From contig JAPEVC010000066.1 in NCBI GenBank assembly GCA_027946555.1, forward strand, positions 1-64,000: 64,000 nucleotides of DNA, given 5' to 3'. Origin of the DNA: Gnomoniopsis sp. IMI 355080 (taxonomy: Eukaryota > Ascomycota > Sordariomycetes > Diaporthales > Gnomoniaceae). A program made the position numbers and the translations under genes. The notes under the pieces were generated by a model. The model made no database searches. It saw nothing but the letters and a program-made list of their open reading frames with translations, and was not told the origin of the DNA. Of the stretch, positions 22,710 to 33,630 are shown piece by piece. Each line of letters starts with the position of its first letter. Position 1 is the first letter of the stretch.

Positions 22710-24517
22710 CTAAGTGCGCCATACAAAATCCCAATGTGGTACATCCCTCCTTTCCCTGATCACAGCTTTGACGTCCTTGACCGGTTGCATGATACTCGCG
22801 GCCAGGTGTCCCATGGTCTTCGGGAAGACCCAGCTCCCCGAGGAGGGCACCACATCATATTGTAAAACCATGACGACAAGAACAGCAACAAATTCGTGCA
22901 TGGCAAAATGTCGCCCGGGACAATGGTTCACACCCCCACCCCAAGTTCTGTGCGCTGATATCGGGACCCTGTGCTGCTGCTGTTGTTGTTCTCGCCGGCG
23001 TTTTCCCGCCTCTTTGTCGTCGTCGGAACGCCCACGCTGCCCCTTGGGGGATATGAAGCGACGCGGATCAAATTTTCCAGCTGTAGGGCCCCATGCCTTC
23101 TCGTCCCTGTGCATCACCGCTGATGGCGAGAGCACAAAGTTGCCTTTCTTCAGCAGATACTTCCCATCCAGAAGGGTATCTTCCATGACAACGCGAGCCG
23201 AAGCGCTCGTGCTCTGGACGCGAAGGATTTCATTGATGAACGATGTCACAAGGACACATTTCTCCACGACTTCAGCCACGTTGACAAGGACCGGAGGACT
23301 CGACTCCACTGCAGTCTCACCTGGTCCCAACTTGCTACTCGCGACAGACTCCAGCTGCTCGCGAATGCTGCCAAGGCTGAGGATTTCTTTGCGAATCTCC
23401 TCTAACCATTCAGGGAGAGAGTAGGCGTAATACACGACCCAGAACATTGTGGCGGCGGAATTGGCGACGAGGGCGAAAGAGATGCCAAACTCAAACTGGT
23501 CGATATCGGACTGTGGGACGTCATGCATCTTTTGTATCTTGGCGCGGGCCTGGATGAGTGCCGAAGCAGTTTGGGGACCGTTGTTTGCAAAATACTTTTG
23601 CATGGCATGGAATATGCGAGTTCGCCCGGCGTTTCCTTTCGGGGTGATGATCTCTGGGAGGAAGTTCAAGCCTAGCCATGCGAAATCAGAATATATATCC
23701 CTGTGGCCGTCTTTTCGATTAGCAAGCTGCACCAACTGGATACATAGATCGATCAGTCGGCTGAAACATACCACAAGCCATCCCTAACAGCCTTATCTTC
23801 ATAAGGATTGTGCTTAGGACCATAAACTGCACGAGTACTGACAACCGTAGTGAGGTCTCTAAAGAAAGCACACAGCGCAATCTCATGTCCATGCTCGGAG
23901 CTCTGGCTCTTGGTATCGAAGTAGTCCAAGACACCCTGCAACATCACCATGTCCATTGACGCGAGATGCTTTCCAGGGGCTAGGGTATCATGCTGCGCCC
24001 GCAATATCTCCGGATTGAGCCCTTCGCCATGTCTCCCTTGGGTATACGTCGACAATTTCTCGACAGCCTCTGGACTGGCACCGAAGAGCCGTCGAGCAAA
24101 CTCAACCAGAATCGGATTGAACGAGAATGCTTTGGGTTGACGATCTACCGCGTAGACAAGATCTGGGCCGGTCACGATGTACAGTTTACCTTTGGGCAGG
24201 CCAAGGGTGTAGATGGGAAACTCTGGATATCGTTTCCTGTGAGGGTCAGAGGTCTTGTGTCAGCATTTTCCTCCCCCAAAGACCAGAGGACATTTTCCAA
24301 GATAGTAATGTCACGTGTGGGTAGTGAGCCAGACGCACGCGATCTCTTCATAGTACAAGGAACCCTTTCGTAGCATCTCCACGAGATGGCCGATGATTGG
24401 CAATGTGGGCAATATGAGGGGAGGTTCCCTCGGATCATGGATAGGTCGCATTGCATTGCTGAACCACAAGACAAGATATGACAATGCAGCCACGCAACCA
24501 AGAATAACAAAAGCCAT
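22710..24517 (-). CDS. cytochrome P450, CYP7/CYP8-like fungal type
   Basis: Three exons on the minus strand: 24339-24517, 23772-24236 and 22710-23700, giving 544 residues. Introns are 102 and 71 bp. ATG at 24515-24517 is chosen because it precedes an N-terminal membrane anchor (about residues 1-22); the frame upstream has only non-ATG starts. The K-helix E372-I-L-R375 and FDPRRF (about 425-430) are seen, and the heme loop WGGGVNHCPGRHFA has Cys at about 475. The loop's usual Phe is Trp here. The I-helix region reads ALVANSAATMFW and lacks the acid-Thr pair of ordinary monooxygenases; this resembles the CYP7/CYP8 (sterol 7-alpha-hydroxylase / prostacyclin synthase) pattern. A charged, Gln-rich insertion lies before the heme loop. 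It is probably a microsomal enzyme of lipid, sterol or secondary metabolism; the substrate is unknown. Confidence 0.85.
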
Positions 24518-26052
24518 GTTGCAGCTTTGAAACTTCAAAGCAGACAAACGACTGCAATAGACAGATACTTCTCACGGACTGTGCGAATGGTATTCTTTCT
24601 AGACGGGTCGTGGATTTTGACGAAGAAGAAAGCACATTGTCTGATTTTACCTATGCCGTGATGATTGTCCTCCAACATCTTTGTTTTCGGTGATATTGCC
24701 AAATCCATCCTCAATGACACCTGCCCGGGCTGGTAGAGCAAACAGTGGAGGGTATCCAGGATATCCAAGATATCAATTGTCTCTTGTTAGTGACATGTGG
24801 GTCGGACATGGCAAGTAACAGCTAGTGGCTGCTGTATTAGGTATAGTGCGCCACGCGGCTCCGCCTTATGTGGGTATGAAAGTAGTTACTCTGGGGCAGT
24901 TTCAAGATCCCACAGAACATATACTATGTACCTAGCCAGGAACTCAATGGCATCGTACGTTTCTGTTTTCTTTTGGCCGGTGCCAATGTTCATGTGTGTT
25001 TGTTAACCTTTCAAGAGGCCAAATTCTGTCTACTCAGACCAATTTCCATCAACCGCGTCCCCTGTTCTTCGATCTGTGCCACTTTGGAAGACGACATCGC
25101 ATGCAATATGGACACAGTCACGATTCCTTGTCCACTACTGGGCATCGCCTTGTCCTTCTTAGGGTGGGCCCTGGTTTGGACTGAGAAGAACGTCCCAAAA
25201 GTCTCGAACAATGCAGGCCCTTGGTGTCGGCCCTTTCAGTCGACGTCAATAAGACGCTGTGGTTGACCCTTCAGCCCGCCACTATGGCGACCCCTGAATC
25301 GACTCTTCCCATCGATCTAGTCCTCGCACCCGGAATTCACCCATTGCTCCCACGGTGACTGGCGACTACAGAGAAAGGCCAATCCAATCACATGCTTCCA
25401 CGAGAGCATCACGAAGTTCGTTTGGACTGAGCCTCTCCGCTTGGACCGCCCAAGTCAAGAGCTTAGTAGTTCCGCCAGGTCGTCTGGAAGCCCCCCCACC
25501 GTACCTACCTAGGGAGGTAAAACACCGACATGTTGTCACCATAGCTCCAGAGTCTGGCTACAATCTCGTAAAGCAGTCACAGCCTCCGGGCCACGGAAGG
25601 CTACTCTGTCGGTTATGAATCACCCGCAAGGTACCATGTCGATGAGGGTACCTGGAATCAAACCCTCTACACACCACTCGCACAGTGCAGATGTGATTTA
25701 AGCACATAAGAAGCATGATGAACCCATTTCAACATTCTGGCACTCCTGCAGAAGAGTTGCCCAGTACACAGTAGGGGCCTTGCTGGTCCTGGCATGCCGA
25801 ACCTCTGGTGTGGGCACTTTTACTACAGCGAAAGGCTATCAAATTGCAGACCCTTCAATTCAAGCCAGCCCAGTAATATCTGCCATGAGAGCCCTTGAAC
25901 GAAAGGAACTATCACAGATGATAGAGGGGGGGGTGGTACCGCTCGACGACCCATCATTTCCACGTTACCCAAGACCCGGAGAGCCCTTTTCACAGTCCTA
26001 CAAACCCCCTCCACAAATCATGCGGGGAGGGGGAAACACTTACGCCTCCCAC
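24518..26052. other. intergenic region upstream of the P450 gene
   Basis: About 1.5 kb with no recognisable gene. It should carry the P450 promoter. A TACCTACCTAGGGAGGTA word lies near 25502-25520. A plus-strand ORF entering from here overlaps the DUF1748-like gene in antisense and is judged a shadow. Confidence 0.45.
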
Positions 26053-26517
26053 TCACTCCTCCTTCTTCGTGCCCAATCCCGCGCCAAACTCTCCCGCCAA
26101 AGCCGCCGCCGCCTTAATCCCATCCGCAAACCCGCCCACCTGGCTTCGCACCTCGGCAACTGTGACATTGGGATCGTACTTGAAGTACTTGCTCCCTTTA
26201 GCCCAGGCGACCATGCGCTCAAAGACCTGGTGTTTCACATCAGCATGCCTTGCGTCTATAGTTTGCTGGAGCGTATTACAGCGAGAGACAAGAAGGAGAG
26301 GACGACACAGTAGAAGAGAAAGAAAAAAGGGGGGCGGGGAGGCAAGACTAACCCATTCACCAGCACTTAGATATACAGAAAAGACCTTGACACCGGTTGG
26401 GTTCGTGACGAGTTGCTGTGTCTGGAAGGTGAGGCCGGAGGAGCGGCGTACACCGGCGAGGATGGTGGAGGTCAGGAGAGCGATGAAGAGGGTGTCAGGG
26501 ATGATACCGAAAGCCAT
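26053..26517 (-). CDS. small DUF1748-like membrane-associated protein
   Basis: Two exons on the minus strand: 26353-26517 and 26053-26226, 112 residues. The frame is open through the intron, but family fit favours splicing from GTTAGT to CACCAG, with the branch-like CTGAT nearby. This joins YLSAGEW to VFERMVAWAKGSKYF. The N-terminus MAFGIIPDTLFIALLTSTILAGVRR matches the start of the small fungal DUF1748 family: one hydrophobic helix followed by G-V-R-R-S-[ST]-G-L. Members are short, usually 75-115 residues, and of unknown function. The Ala/Gly-rich C-terminal extension (AAAALAGEFGAGLG) is less typical. It opens the conserved block of the window. Confidence 0.7.
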   Translation of the reverse strand: MAFGIIPDTLFIALLTSTILAGVRRSSGLTFQTQQLVTNPTGVKVFSVYLSAGEWVSLASPPPFFLSLLLCRPLLLVSRCNTLQQTIDARHADVKHQVFERMVAWAKGSKYFKYDPNVTVAEVRSQVGGFADGIKAAAALAGEFGAGLGTKKEE

Positions 26518-27180
26518 CTTGCAGAATTTTTTTGTGTTGCTGTGGCTTTATGGAATGGATATTTGTGGATTGAGTCGTAGGTGAAATGGTGCAAGTGTTT
26601 CTAGCAAGCTCAAAAATGGTCAAGTTGACTCTTGAGGTGTGTCGATCCAGCCGATAGCTTTCTTTATTTGTACACAATCGCTAGGAAAGGACAGAGTTCT
26701 AGGTGTTTTGAGAAAATCCTAGGCAACAAAAAGAGAGGTTGAACGTCAGACGGCACAATCTTGTAGGGGAAAACAGACACGTTGGAGGGGAGGACTCCAG
26801 GCCCTGCGAGGCTGTGTTGTCGGAAAAGTGGGCTTGTGCTGAATAAGCTTTCTTGGGTACGTACCCTACCTTGAATTGATACGCTTCAATAGCAGGCGCG
26901 AGGTCAACGCTTCCTTTCGCATGTTTGCACATTCTTGTATGGGTGCGTGGTAGTAAGGTTGTCGTACCTAGAGGCAGACAGCAGATATACAGTGAAAAAA
27001 AGCAGGAAAGCCGATATCAAAAGCTGATATCTGGCCTGAAGAGCCAAAGTTGTGTTCTTGGAAATATGCACACAGTTTTATTTTTGCTCAGCAAGTAATA
27101 TATAGGAGAAAAGACAACGATCATGGGTATCTCATAAATGCACAGACGGCTCTGTGGGCAACACCCTCTCATCCCGCTTA
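26518..27180. other. intergenic, possible short spliced ORF only
   Basis: Mostly promoter and leader DNA of the DUF1748-like gene, plus the 3' end of the chelatase-like gene. A minus-strand ORF starting with MCKHAKGS (26932) could splice at GTAGGG to a second short frame, but nothing supports it as a gene. Confidence 0.4.
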
Positions 27181-28410
27181 TTAGACAGGCGCTGCCACCA
27201 ACCCCAACACCTCCTCAACAACCTCCTCCGGCCCCCACCCATCCAACAGCTTCTCGATCGCCCTCAACTCACTTCCCCACTGCATGCTTCTTTCCCTCAC
27301 CGGGTCCACCATCCGAATCCGGTGCAAATACACCTTCCGCGCTGCCAGACAAACCAGCGCAGGCGTAACGTAGTCCAGCCCGTGTAGCGGCGCAAGGCTC
27401 TTCATGAGCATCTCGAAATGCCGTGTCGCCTGAGGCGATATTCCTCCACCCACAGCACGGTGCATCCGTAGGAAGGACACGATATTCATCTGGTAGCGTG
27501 TGACGTCAATGTCCACCGAGACGCGGAGGGCGAGCTGGCGGAGATTGGAGATGTCTGACGAGGTGAAAGTCGGCGGCTTGGAAGCAACGTTTGAGGTACT
27601 GAAGGAGGCGGGACTGCGAAAAAGACTCCCACTTACGCGACTACGGCGCTTGACGACACTTGCTGTGCTCGCTATACTGGCATCATCGTCACCTGCGCCG
27701 GCCCGCCCCAGTTCAGAAGAAGCGACCGACGACTCATCGTCTCCATAAAGTTGTGGAAAGCCCTCCTTATCCGGATCGACCCAGTGCGCAATGTAAAAAA
27801 AATCGTTCAAGTGCGGCGTGACCCTCGCCTGGCCTCCGCTCTCGGCGCCTAGCACAGCCACCAGCATGAACGTCTTGGGCGCGGTGTGTACCGATGTCCG
27901 CGTGAAGATACGGTGGGTGCGGAGGAGCTCGAGGGCTTGGATCTGGACGGCCTTGGGGGCCTTGTCAAGATTCTTGGCGAGGATAATGTTTGCTATCTGA
28001 GAATGGGATGGGCCGAGTGTCGTGGAAGTCGGCGTGAGCGGAGAGGTCGGAGCGTGGTAAGTGAGGCCAGGGTTGATTTGGGGCGGTTGATGGGCCTTGG
28101 GAGCGAAGTAGGATTCATTGCCAGAGCGAGCAAGGAAGGGCGAGACAGAGCGGGTGGTCGTCGGGGACGGTGGGTGGAGCAAGAGCGAGCTGGCGAAGTC
28201 GTCGAGGGTGGTGTGTGGTGTGCACTCGACCACGGCAGAGTTGAGGCCAAAGGTCCGCTCCGAGATCAGCTGTAGCTCGGTAGCGAGTTCGTCGAGGCAG
28301 TCGGCTGGCGTGCTGATGATGCAGTGCTCGTTGTTGATGAGGGAGAGCAGACAAGCTAGCTCGACGTCGCTGAGGTGGTGCACTTTGCTGAGCACATGGT
28401 CGTCGGCCAT
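27181..28410 (-). CDS. magnesium-chelatase-like conserved fungal protein
   Basis: Single exon of 409 residues; ATG at 28408-28410 (MADDHVLSK) is chosen because the upstream extension starts only at TTG. After a helical N-terminus (about 1-60) and a Ser/Pro-rich linker (about 80-135) comes a conserved block, IANIILAKNLDKAPKAVQIQ...LLRTHRIFTRT (about 139-172), then a hydrophobic strand (FMLVAVLG). This block resembles the region following the ATPase core in fungal proteins annotated as magnesium chelatase or MoxR-like. No Walker A motif is visible, so it is probably not an active ATPase; ascomycetes make no chlorophyll, so the family name says little about function. It diverges from YPT7 across 652 bp. 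Confidence 0.6.
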   Translation of the reverse strand: MADDHVLSKVHHLSDVELACLLSLINNEHCIISTPADCLDELATELQLISERTFGLNSAVVECTPHTTLDDFASSLLLHPPSPTTTRSVSPFLARSGNESYFAPKAHQPPQINPGLTYHAPTSPLTPTSTTLGPSHSQIANIILAKNLDKAPKAVQIQALELLRTHRIFTRTSVHTAPKTFMLVAVLGAESGGQARVTPHLNDFFYIAHWVDPDKEGFPQLYGDDESSVASSELGRAGAGDDDASIASTASVVKRRSRVSGSLFRSPASFSTSNVASKPPTFTSSDISNLRQLALRVSVDIDVTRYQMNIVSFLRMHRAVGGGISPQATRHFEMLMKSLAPLHGLDYVTPALVCLAARKVYLHRIRMVDPVRERSMQWGSELRAIEKLLDGWGPEEVVEEVLGLVAAPV

Positions 28411-29062
28411 TGGGCTGGTAGACGGGTCTTGCTTTATCCTTCCATTTAGTTGGGCATTGGCCAACGATCCTGAGTCGTTGGGCTGCTCGGTGGCCTCTCA
28501 GCTGTAGGTGGCCAACTTCATGGGCAACAGGTGTCCCTTGAATCGCTCTTGGGTACTTAGGTAGGTATACCGAGGTCGAAAGAGAAAGGCAGATCAGCAG
28601 TGATGCAATGCCGTTCAGCAGGTCGAGCAGCTTCGAAGACAGGGGAAGGCCTGCACTGGCAACGCATGCAGGGGAACAGACATAGCCGCGCACATGTGCA
28701 GAGGAAGTTGCGCACGGGCCCTTGGCGACGGGGGCCATACCACTGTTTGATTGGCGCTGTTTAGCGGGCGCCCAGGTTCCGTGTTATCGGCCACTGTGTG
28801 TCTCGGCGCTTTCCCGTCATCATCATTGCTTCCGTGCCGTTGCAACGCTATCGTCAACCAACCTCAACTTTACTACCACCAAACGAAAGCATACACACCG
28901 CCCCTAACTTGCGTCGCTCTCTGCTTTCGGCTGCCTCTGTCTGGTCTGTTCTGTACTCACTGCGTCTGCTGTCCTTCGCACAGCTTCCGTGTGAAGTGCG
29001 CCTGTCGTTACGAGTTCTGATCCTACGAGCACATTGTTCCGCTCGCAGCAACACCGCCCAAA
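28411..29062. promoter_or_regulatory. divergent promoter region, chelatase-like gene and YPT7
   Basis: 652 bp between two divergently transcribed start codons. It contains TACTTAGGTAGGTA near 28554. The pyrimidine-rich stretch before the YPT7 ATG resembles a fungal 5' UTR. Confidence 0.5.
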
Positions 29063-29949
29063 ATGTCGTCGAGAAAGAAGGTTCTTCTCAAGGTATGAGT
29101 CAATGCTCAGAGGGCTTACTGTCGAGATATATGGACCAAAAGGTTTAACAAGACGCTCTACAGGTGATCATCCTCGGAGACAGTGGCGTCGGCAAGACCA
29201 GTTTGATGAATCAATATGTACGACCCATCCTTCTGTTGACCCAGCGTCCTTCTGGCCGTCTGACGGCGCATCATACTGTGGTCATATCAACGACGCTGAC
29301 GAGAACGTTTCCCTCAAAATAGGTCAACAAGAAGTTCAGTGCAAGCTACAAGGCAACGATTGGAGCTGATTTCCTTACGCGGGAGGTACTAGTCGACGAC
29401 CGACAAGTGACGATGCAGGTGCGATATTCCCCATACCCTCTTCTGGGCACACTATCCAGAACTACAAGGAAGCATGAAGATAGAATACTAAAATGAAGAA
29501 TCCCACAGCTCTGGGACACAGCGGGCCAGGAACGCTTCCAATCCCTCGGTGTTGCTTTCTACCGCGGCGCCGACTGCTGCGTGCTTGTCTTCGATGTCAA
29601 CAACTCCAAATCCTTCGACGCACTTGACAGCTGGCGCGACGAGTTCCTGATCCAAGCATCGCCACGCGACCCGGACTCGTTCCCGTTTGTGGTGCTGGGC
29701 AACAAGATTGACGTAGAGGAGAGCAAGCGCGTCATCTCCACCAAGCGCGCCATGACCTTTTGCCAGTCCAAGGGCGGTATTCCTTACTTTGAGACCTCAG
29801 CCAAGGAGGCCATCAACGTTGAACAGGCATTCGAGGTGATTGCACGGAATGCGCTGCAACAGGAGGAGAGCGAGGAGTTCAGCGGCGACTTCTCCCAGGA
29901 CCCGATCAACATCCACTTGGAGAACGATAGGGATGGCTGCTCGTGCTAG
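29063..29949 (+). CDS. ypt7: Rab7-family GTPase Ypt7
   Basis: Four exons: 29063-29092, 29164-29217, 29323-29418 and 29509-29949, giving 206 residues, the usual length for Ypt7/Rab7. The P-loop GDSGVGKT lies at about 15-22. The switch I/effector region YKATIGADFL is typical of Rab7. Switch II is WDTAGQERF (from 62). The base-recognition motif is NKID and the third is ETSAKEA. The C-terminus CSC is the double-geranylgeranylation signal. The protein directs late-endosome/vacuole and autophagosome fusion through the HOPS complex and is activated by Mon1-Ccz1. All key residues are intact. The first two exons are very short, a layout seen in fungal Rab genes. Confidence 0.97.
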
Positions 29950-31112
29950 TTTGTCTGGCCTGATGGAAGGAAACGGGATTGCATTATATCATTCGTGGAA
30001 CGGAGAGGATTTGTGGCTGTTGCTTGGTTGTACAAGTACAATGTGTTGTGTGTTTTGCGGAGCGCAAGGGCCGAGTGTTATGCTGCATGAACATGCATTG
30101 CAAAGGGTTGTGCCTGTGATTGATGTCACGTAGGATTGGACCTGTAGAGAGGTTATATAAGTATCAAGGGGACGTTGAGAAGAAGCCCAATGTCGACCGG
30201 CTGGAAGGACTAGGTGCCGGGCTGGCAAACGTCTCTCTAGGGTGAGGTGCAAGGGCCAGCATACTGACTATACATTGTCGTCGGAGTACAAAGGTCAAAT
30301 ACATGTTTTTTTAACCCAACTAACTGCCTTCAAGACTTGTTTCCCGTGCCATACATGACTAGGTTAAAACTATTGTATGTCTTGTACGAGAATGTGCTAC
30401 TCAGATAGCGGACTATTGTTCTTGAGCGCAACCCCCCCCCCCCTCTCCCCTTTGTCCCCCGGTGACCGTACATAAGAATGCGTCAATGTACGCGGTGCGG
30501 AAACTCCATAATGACCGAGACTTGAGACTACCAACCCAGTGCCAAGACAGGGGGAACCCCACATACTACCTACCTAGGTACATGTACCACACCAGATAGT
30601 GGTCCATGACCTTATATAGTAGGTACCTTTAGCTGCCAATAGGTACCACAGTACCTACCTGAATGGAACAACCACAATACTACCCGGTTCGAACGGCAAC
30701 CCTTTCTGTTTCTACCATGAACACTAACTAGCGTTCAACATCCAACTTTCCACCCTTCGCTCCCTACCTAACCCACCTAGGTCATCGCGACCCTTTTTCC
30801 CCCCCATTACATCTTCGCCAGACGAGAACACCCGCTCCCTTTTCTTTTTTTGAGAAAAAAGCAAGAGACAGGTCTCTCTTTCTTCCACTTGTTCTCAAAT
30901 GCGTCTGCTATACACCACAACAACGTCAACCTGCGGCCAACTTCAAACGTCTTCCGATACAATGGGATGAACGGTCTTTTTGAACAGACTTCACCACATG
31001 CGCGAATAACCAAGAAGAAACTATAAACCACGAAATTCTGAGCCTATTTGAGGCGCCGCTTCGAGCCTATTTCACTACGGCGCACACAGCAGCACCAAGC
31101 ACCAGCAGCACC
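29950..31112. other. intergenic between YPT7 and the SLC35F-like gene
   Basis: YPT7 3' UTR and the promoter of the transporter gene. It carries a C-run near 30430-30443, TACCTAGGTA at 30571-30580 and further GGTACC/TACCTACC words to about 30660, that is, within about 550 bp of the transporter start. Confidence 0.5.
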
Positions 31113-32776
31113 ATGGCGCCCCTCGAGCCTCTAGCAGGCACAGCCGAGCTCGCGCCAACCACAACGACCACACCCTCCGCCGCCGCCGCCCCCATCCCCC
31201 GACGACGCTCCCTCTCCGTCTCCTCACACACCGCCCAAACCCACCTCTCGGCCTCGGTCACCTCGATTCGCAGCACCGCTACCACCGCCACCGGCATCCA
31301 CGCGCTCACCGCGCGCCTGGGTTTCGGTGGCGTCGCCCGTCGCACCCTCGGCATCGCCCTGCTGCTCGTGACCGTTTGTCTGTGGACGACGTCTAATTTC
31401 CTCGCCAGCTATATATTCAGCGATCACACGTACGACAAGCCCCTTTTTGTCGTGTATATCAATACGAGTGTGTTTGCGTTGAGCTTGGTGCCGATGATGG
31501 TGCGGTTCGTGGCGCGCGAGGGTGTTGTCGGGGTCAGGAGGGAGCTGCGCGCGTTGGTGCGGAATGATGGTCCTAGCAGCGGCAACAACAGCAGCAAGGA
31601 ACGAGCTGGGTTTGGTGGCGGGAGTGGGGGGAGGTCAGTAGTGGCGTCGTTGGCGACGATGCGCCAGGGTAAAAAGACACCAACGGACGAGGAACATCAC
31701 GGGCTCCTGGCGGGCTCTGGCGAGGGGGACAGCTTCGACGACTCGCTGGACGAGGAGGAGGCGGCGGCGGCGGATGAGGAACACCACCAACAACAACGAC
31801 ACGGGGAGGGTAGCAGCAGCGGGACATTCGAGCTGGACGACACATTGTCCGACCCGGACGGTGGCGCAGCGTCAGGACCGACGACACCCAAGCTAAGCCT
31901 GCGCGAGACAGCCGTCCTGTCCCTCGAGTTCTGCGGACTCTGGTTCTGCGCCAATTACTTCGCCTCCGCCTGCCTGGAATACACCTCCGTCGGCTCCGTG
32001 ACGATCCTCACCTCCACCAGCTCCGTCTGGACGCTCGTCTTTTGCGCCGCCCTACGCGTCGACACGTTCACGATGCGCAAGTTCCTCGGCGTGCTGGCCA
32101 GTCTCGCGGGCGTCGTACTCATCAGCACCGTCGACCTCAGCGGCGCGAGCGACGAGGACCGCGGGACGTTTCCCCACAAGAGCACGGCGAGCATTGCGAT
32201 TGGGGATGGGATGGCCTTTTTTAGCGCGATTGTGTATGGGCTTTATGTCACGGTTATGAAGCGGCGGGTGGGCGATGAGGATCGCGTGGACATGCCGCTG
32301 TTTTTTGGGCTGGTGGGGTTGTTTAATTTGGTGCTGCTGTGGCCTGGTTTCTTGCTGCTGCATTGGACGCAGATAGAGCCGTTTGAATGGCCACCAACAG
32401 GGAAGGTGTGGGCGATCATCGTGGTACGTTTTGAATATCTATTCCTCCCCCACTCTCCTGACTGGCTTCGCAAACTTCCCATGTTTTGTTGAAAAAAAAA
32501 AATGGCTGACACAAGCACTGAACCCGAATATAGCTCAACTCCATCTCCTCCTTCATCAGCGACATGTCCTGGGCCTACGCCATGCTCCTCACCACCCCAC
32601 TCGTCGTCACCGTCGGCCTCTCCCTCACCATCCCGCTATCCCTCATCGGCGAGATGATTCAGTACGCGCAATACTCGAGCTGGATCTACTGGGTCGGCGC
32701 GGGCATTGTGCTTCTCTCCTTTTTGTTTATTAACCATGCGAGTTCCGAGGGCGGTGTCGATAAGGAGGGCTCATAA
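31113..32776 (+). CDS. SLC35F-type (EamA/DMT superfamily) membrane transporter
   Basis: Exons 31113-32423 and 32534-32776 with a 110-bp intron, 517 residues. The N-terminus (1-70) is low in complexity and rich in Thr/Ala/Ser. Hydrophobic helices start at about residue 76 (LGIALLLVTVCLWTTSNFLA) and make up about ten in total. The two-repeat EamA pattern is visible in SLEFCGLWFCANYFASACLEYTS..., GSVTILTSTSSVWTLVF and the C-terminal PLVVTVGLSLTIPLSLIGEM. This fits the SLC35F5 / yeast YML018C-THI74 group, vacuolar or mitochondrial membrane proteins whose substrate is unsettled. A hydrophilic insert of about 110 residues with an acidic, Ala and Gln-rich stretch (about 180-260) separates helices 3 and 4, longer than I know from relatives. 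Confidence 0.85.
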
Positions 32777-33630
32777 AAAAAAATGGAGTGGTAGAGGCCA
32801 CATCATTTTTCTTTTTATTTCTGGTACATGCGTCTGGCGTTTTACTCGTGCGTTATTGATTTATGGGGTGGTTGTTCACATCTGGGAAGGGACTTGAGCA
32901 AGCGTGCCATCATCTGAGTGTGCATATATTGGTTCATGGTAACACATTGGGAGAGCGTTGGTTTAGATGGTTCGAAATCTAGTAGACTTCCTAGATGACC
33001 AACGAGTAATCGTACCAATGGTGCATACAAGACGGTTTACTGAGACGAGCAAAGACGGTGAGATATAGTAGTGCTATCCTTGCTGGGGTACCCACCTTGT
33101 CGAATGAGAAGAATACTACCTCAGATTGTTGTCTCCGAATTTTCACACCGTATCTCTTGAAGACCAAGTCTCAGCTCCGCACTCGCGAATCAAAAAAAAG
33201 TACCTATCTCCCTAGAGGTAGTCATGATCAAGAAGCGCCGATGGGATTTGTATTCTCATGCAGTTTATCAGCGGCTCTGAGCCTCGCACCAATATTGATC
33301 TATCATGCAAGGGTGCAAGATCCTCCATCGCAACAGGCGTCCCCCCCAAAAAAAGAAAAAAAGGGTGATGGGTATCCGAAACTCACTCGCTATGTCCGTC
33401 CATCCGTGTATGTCCATCCATTCCATCCATGCGTGTATATCCCCAGCCAAGCCAATGCAGCCCAGAAAGACCCGACAAAAGAAAGAACAAGAAACACCAC
33501 AGAAAAAACCCAATGCTATGCAAGACTTCATCACAAGACACTCAGACACGACCTCCACCCCTCAACTTTCATTACCCATGCCAACCCCTCCCCCGGCGTG
33601 CCCACCCAGCGTAAAAACAAATGCCCTTTC
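32777..33630. other. convergent spacer, no gene seen
   Basis: Lies between two 3' ends. Short ORFs with biased composition occur on both strands; none is supported. Confidence 0.5.

Noticed and set aside
22714..23424. 236-codon plus ORF opposite the P450 gene
   Set aside because: Antisense to the conserved heme-binding region; a shadow.
25780..26313. 177-codon plus-strand ORF
   Set aside because: Its coding part overlaps the DUF1748-like gene in antisense; the minus-strand product is recognisable, this one is not.
26620..26932. possible two-exon gene of about 53 residues starting MCKHAKGS
   Set aside because: Depends on one unproven splice and has no recognisable features; it lies in the leader region of the DUF1748-like gene.
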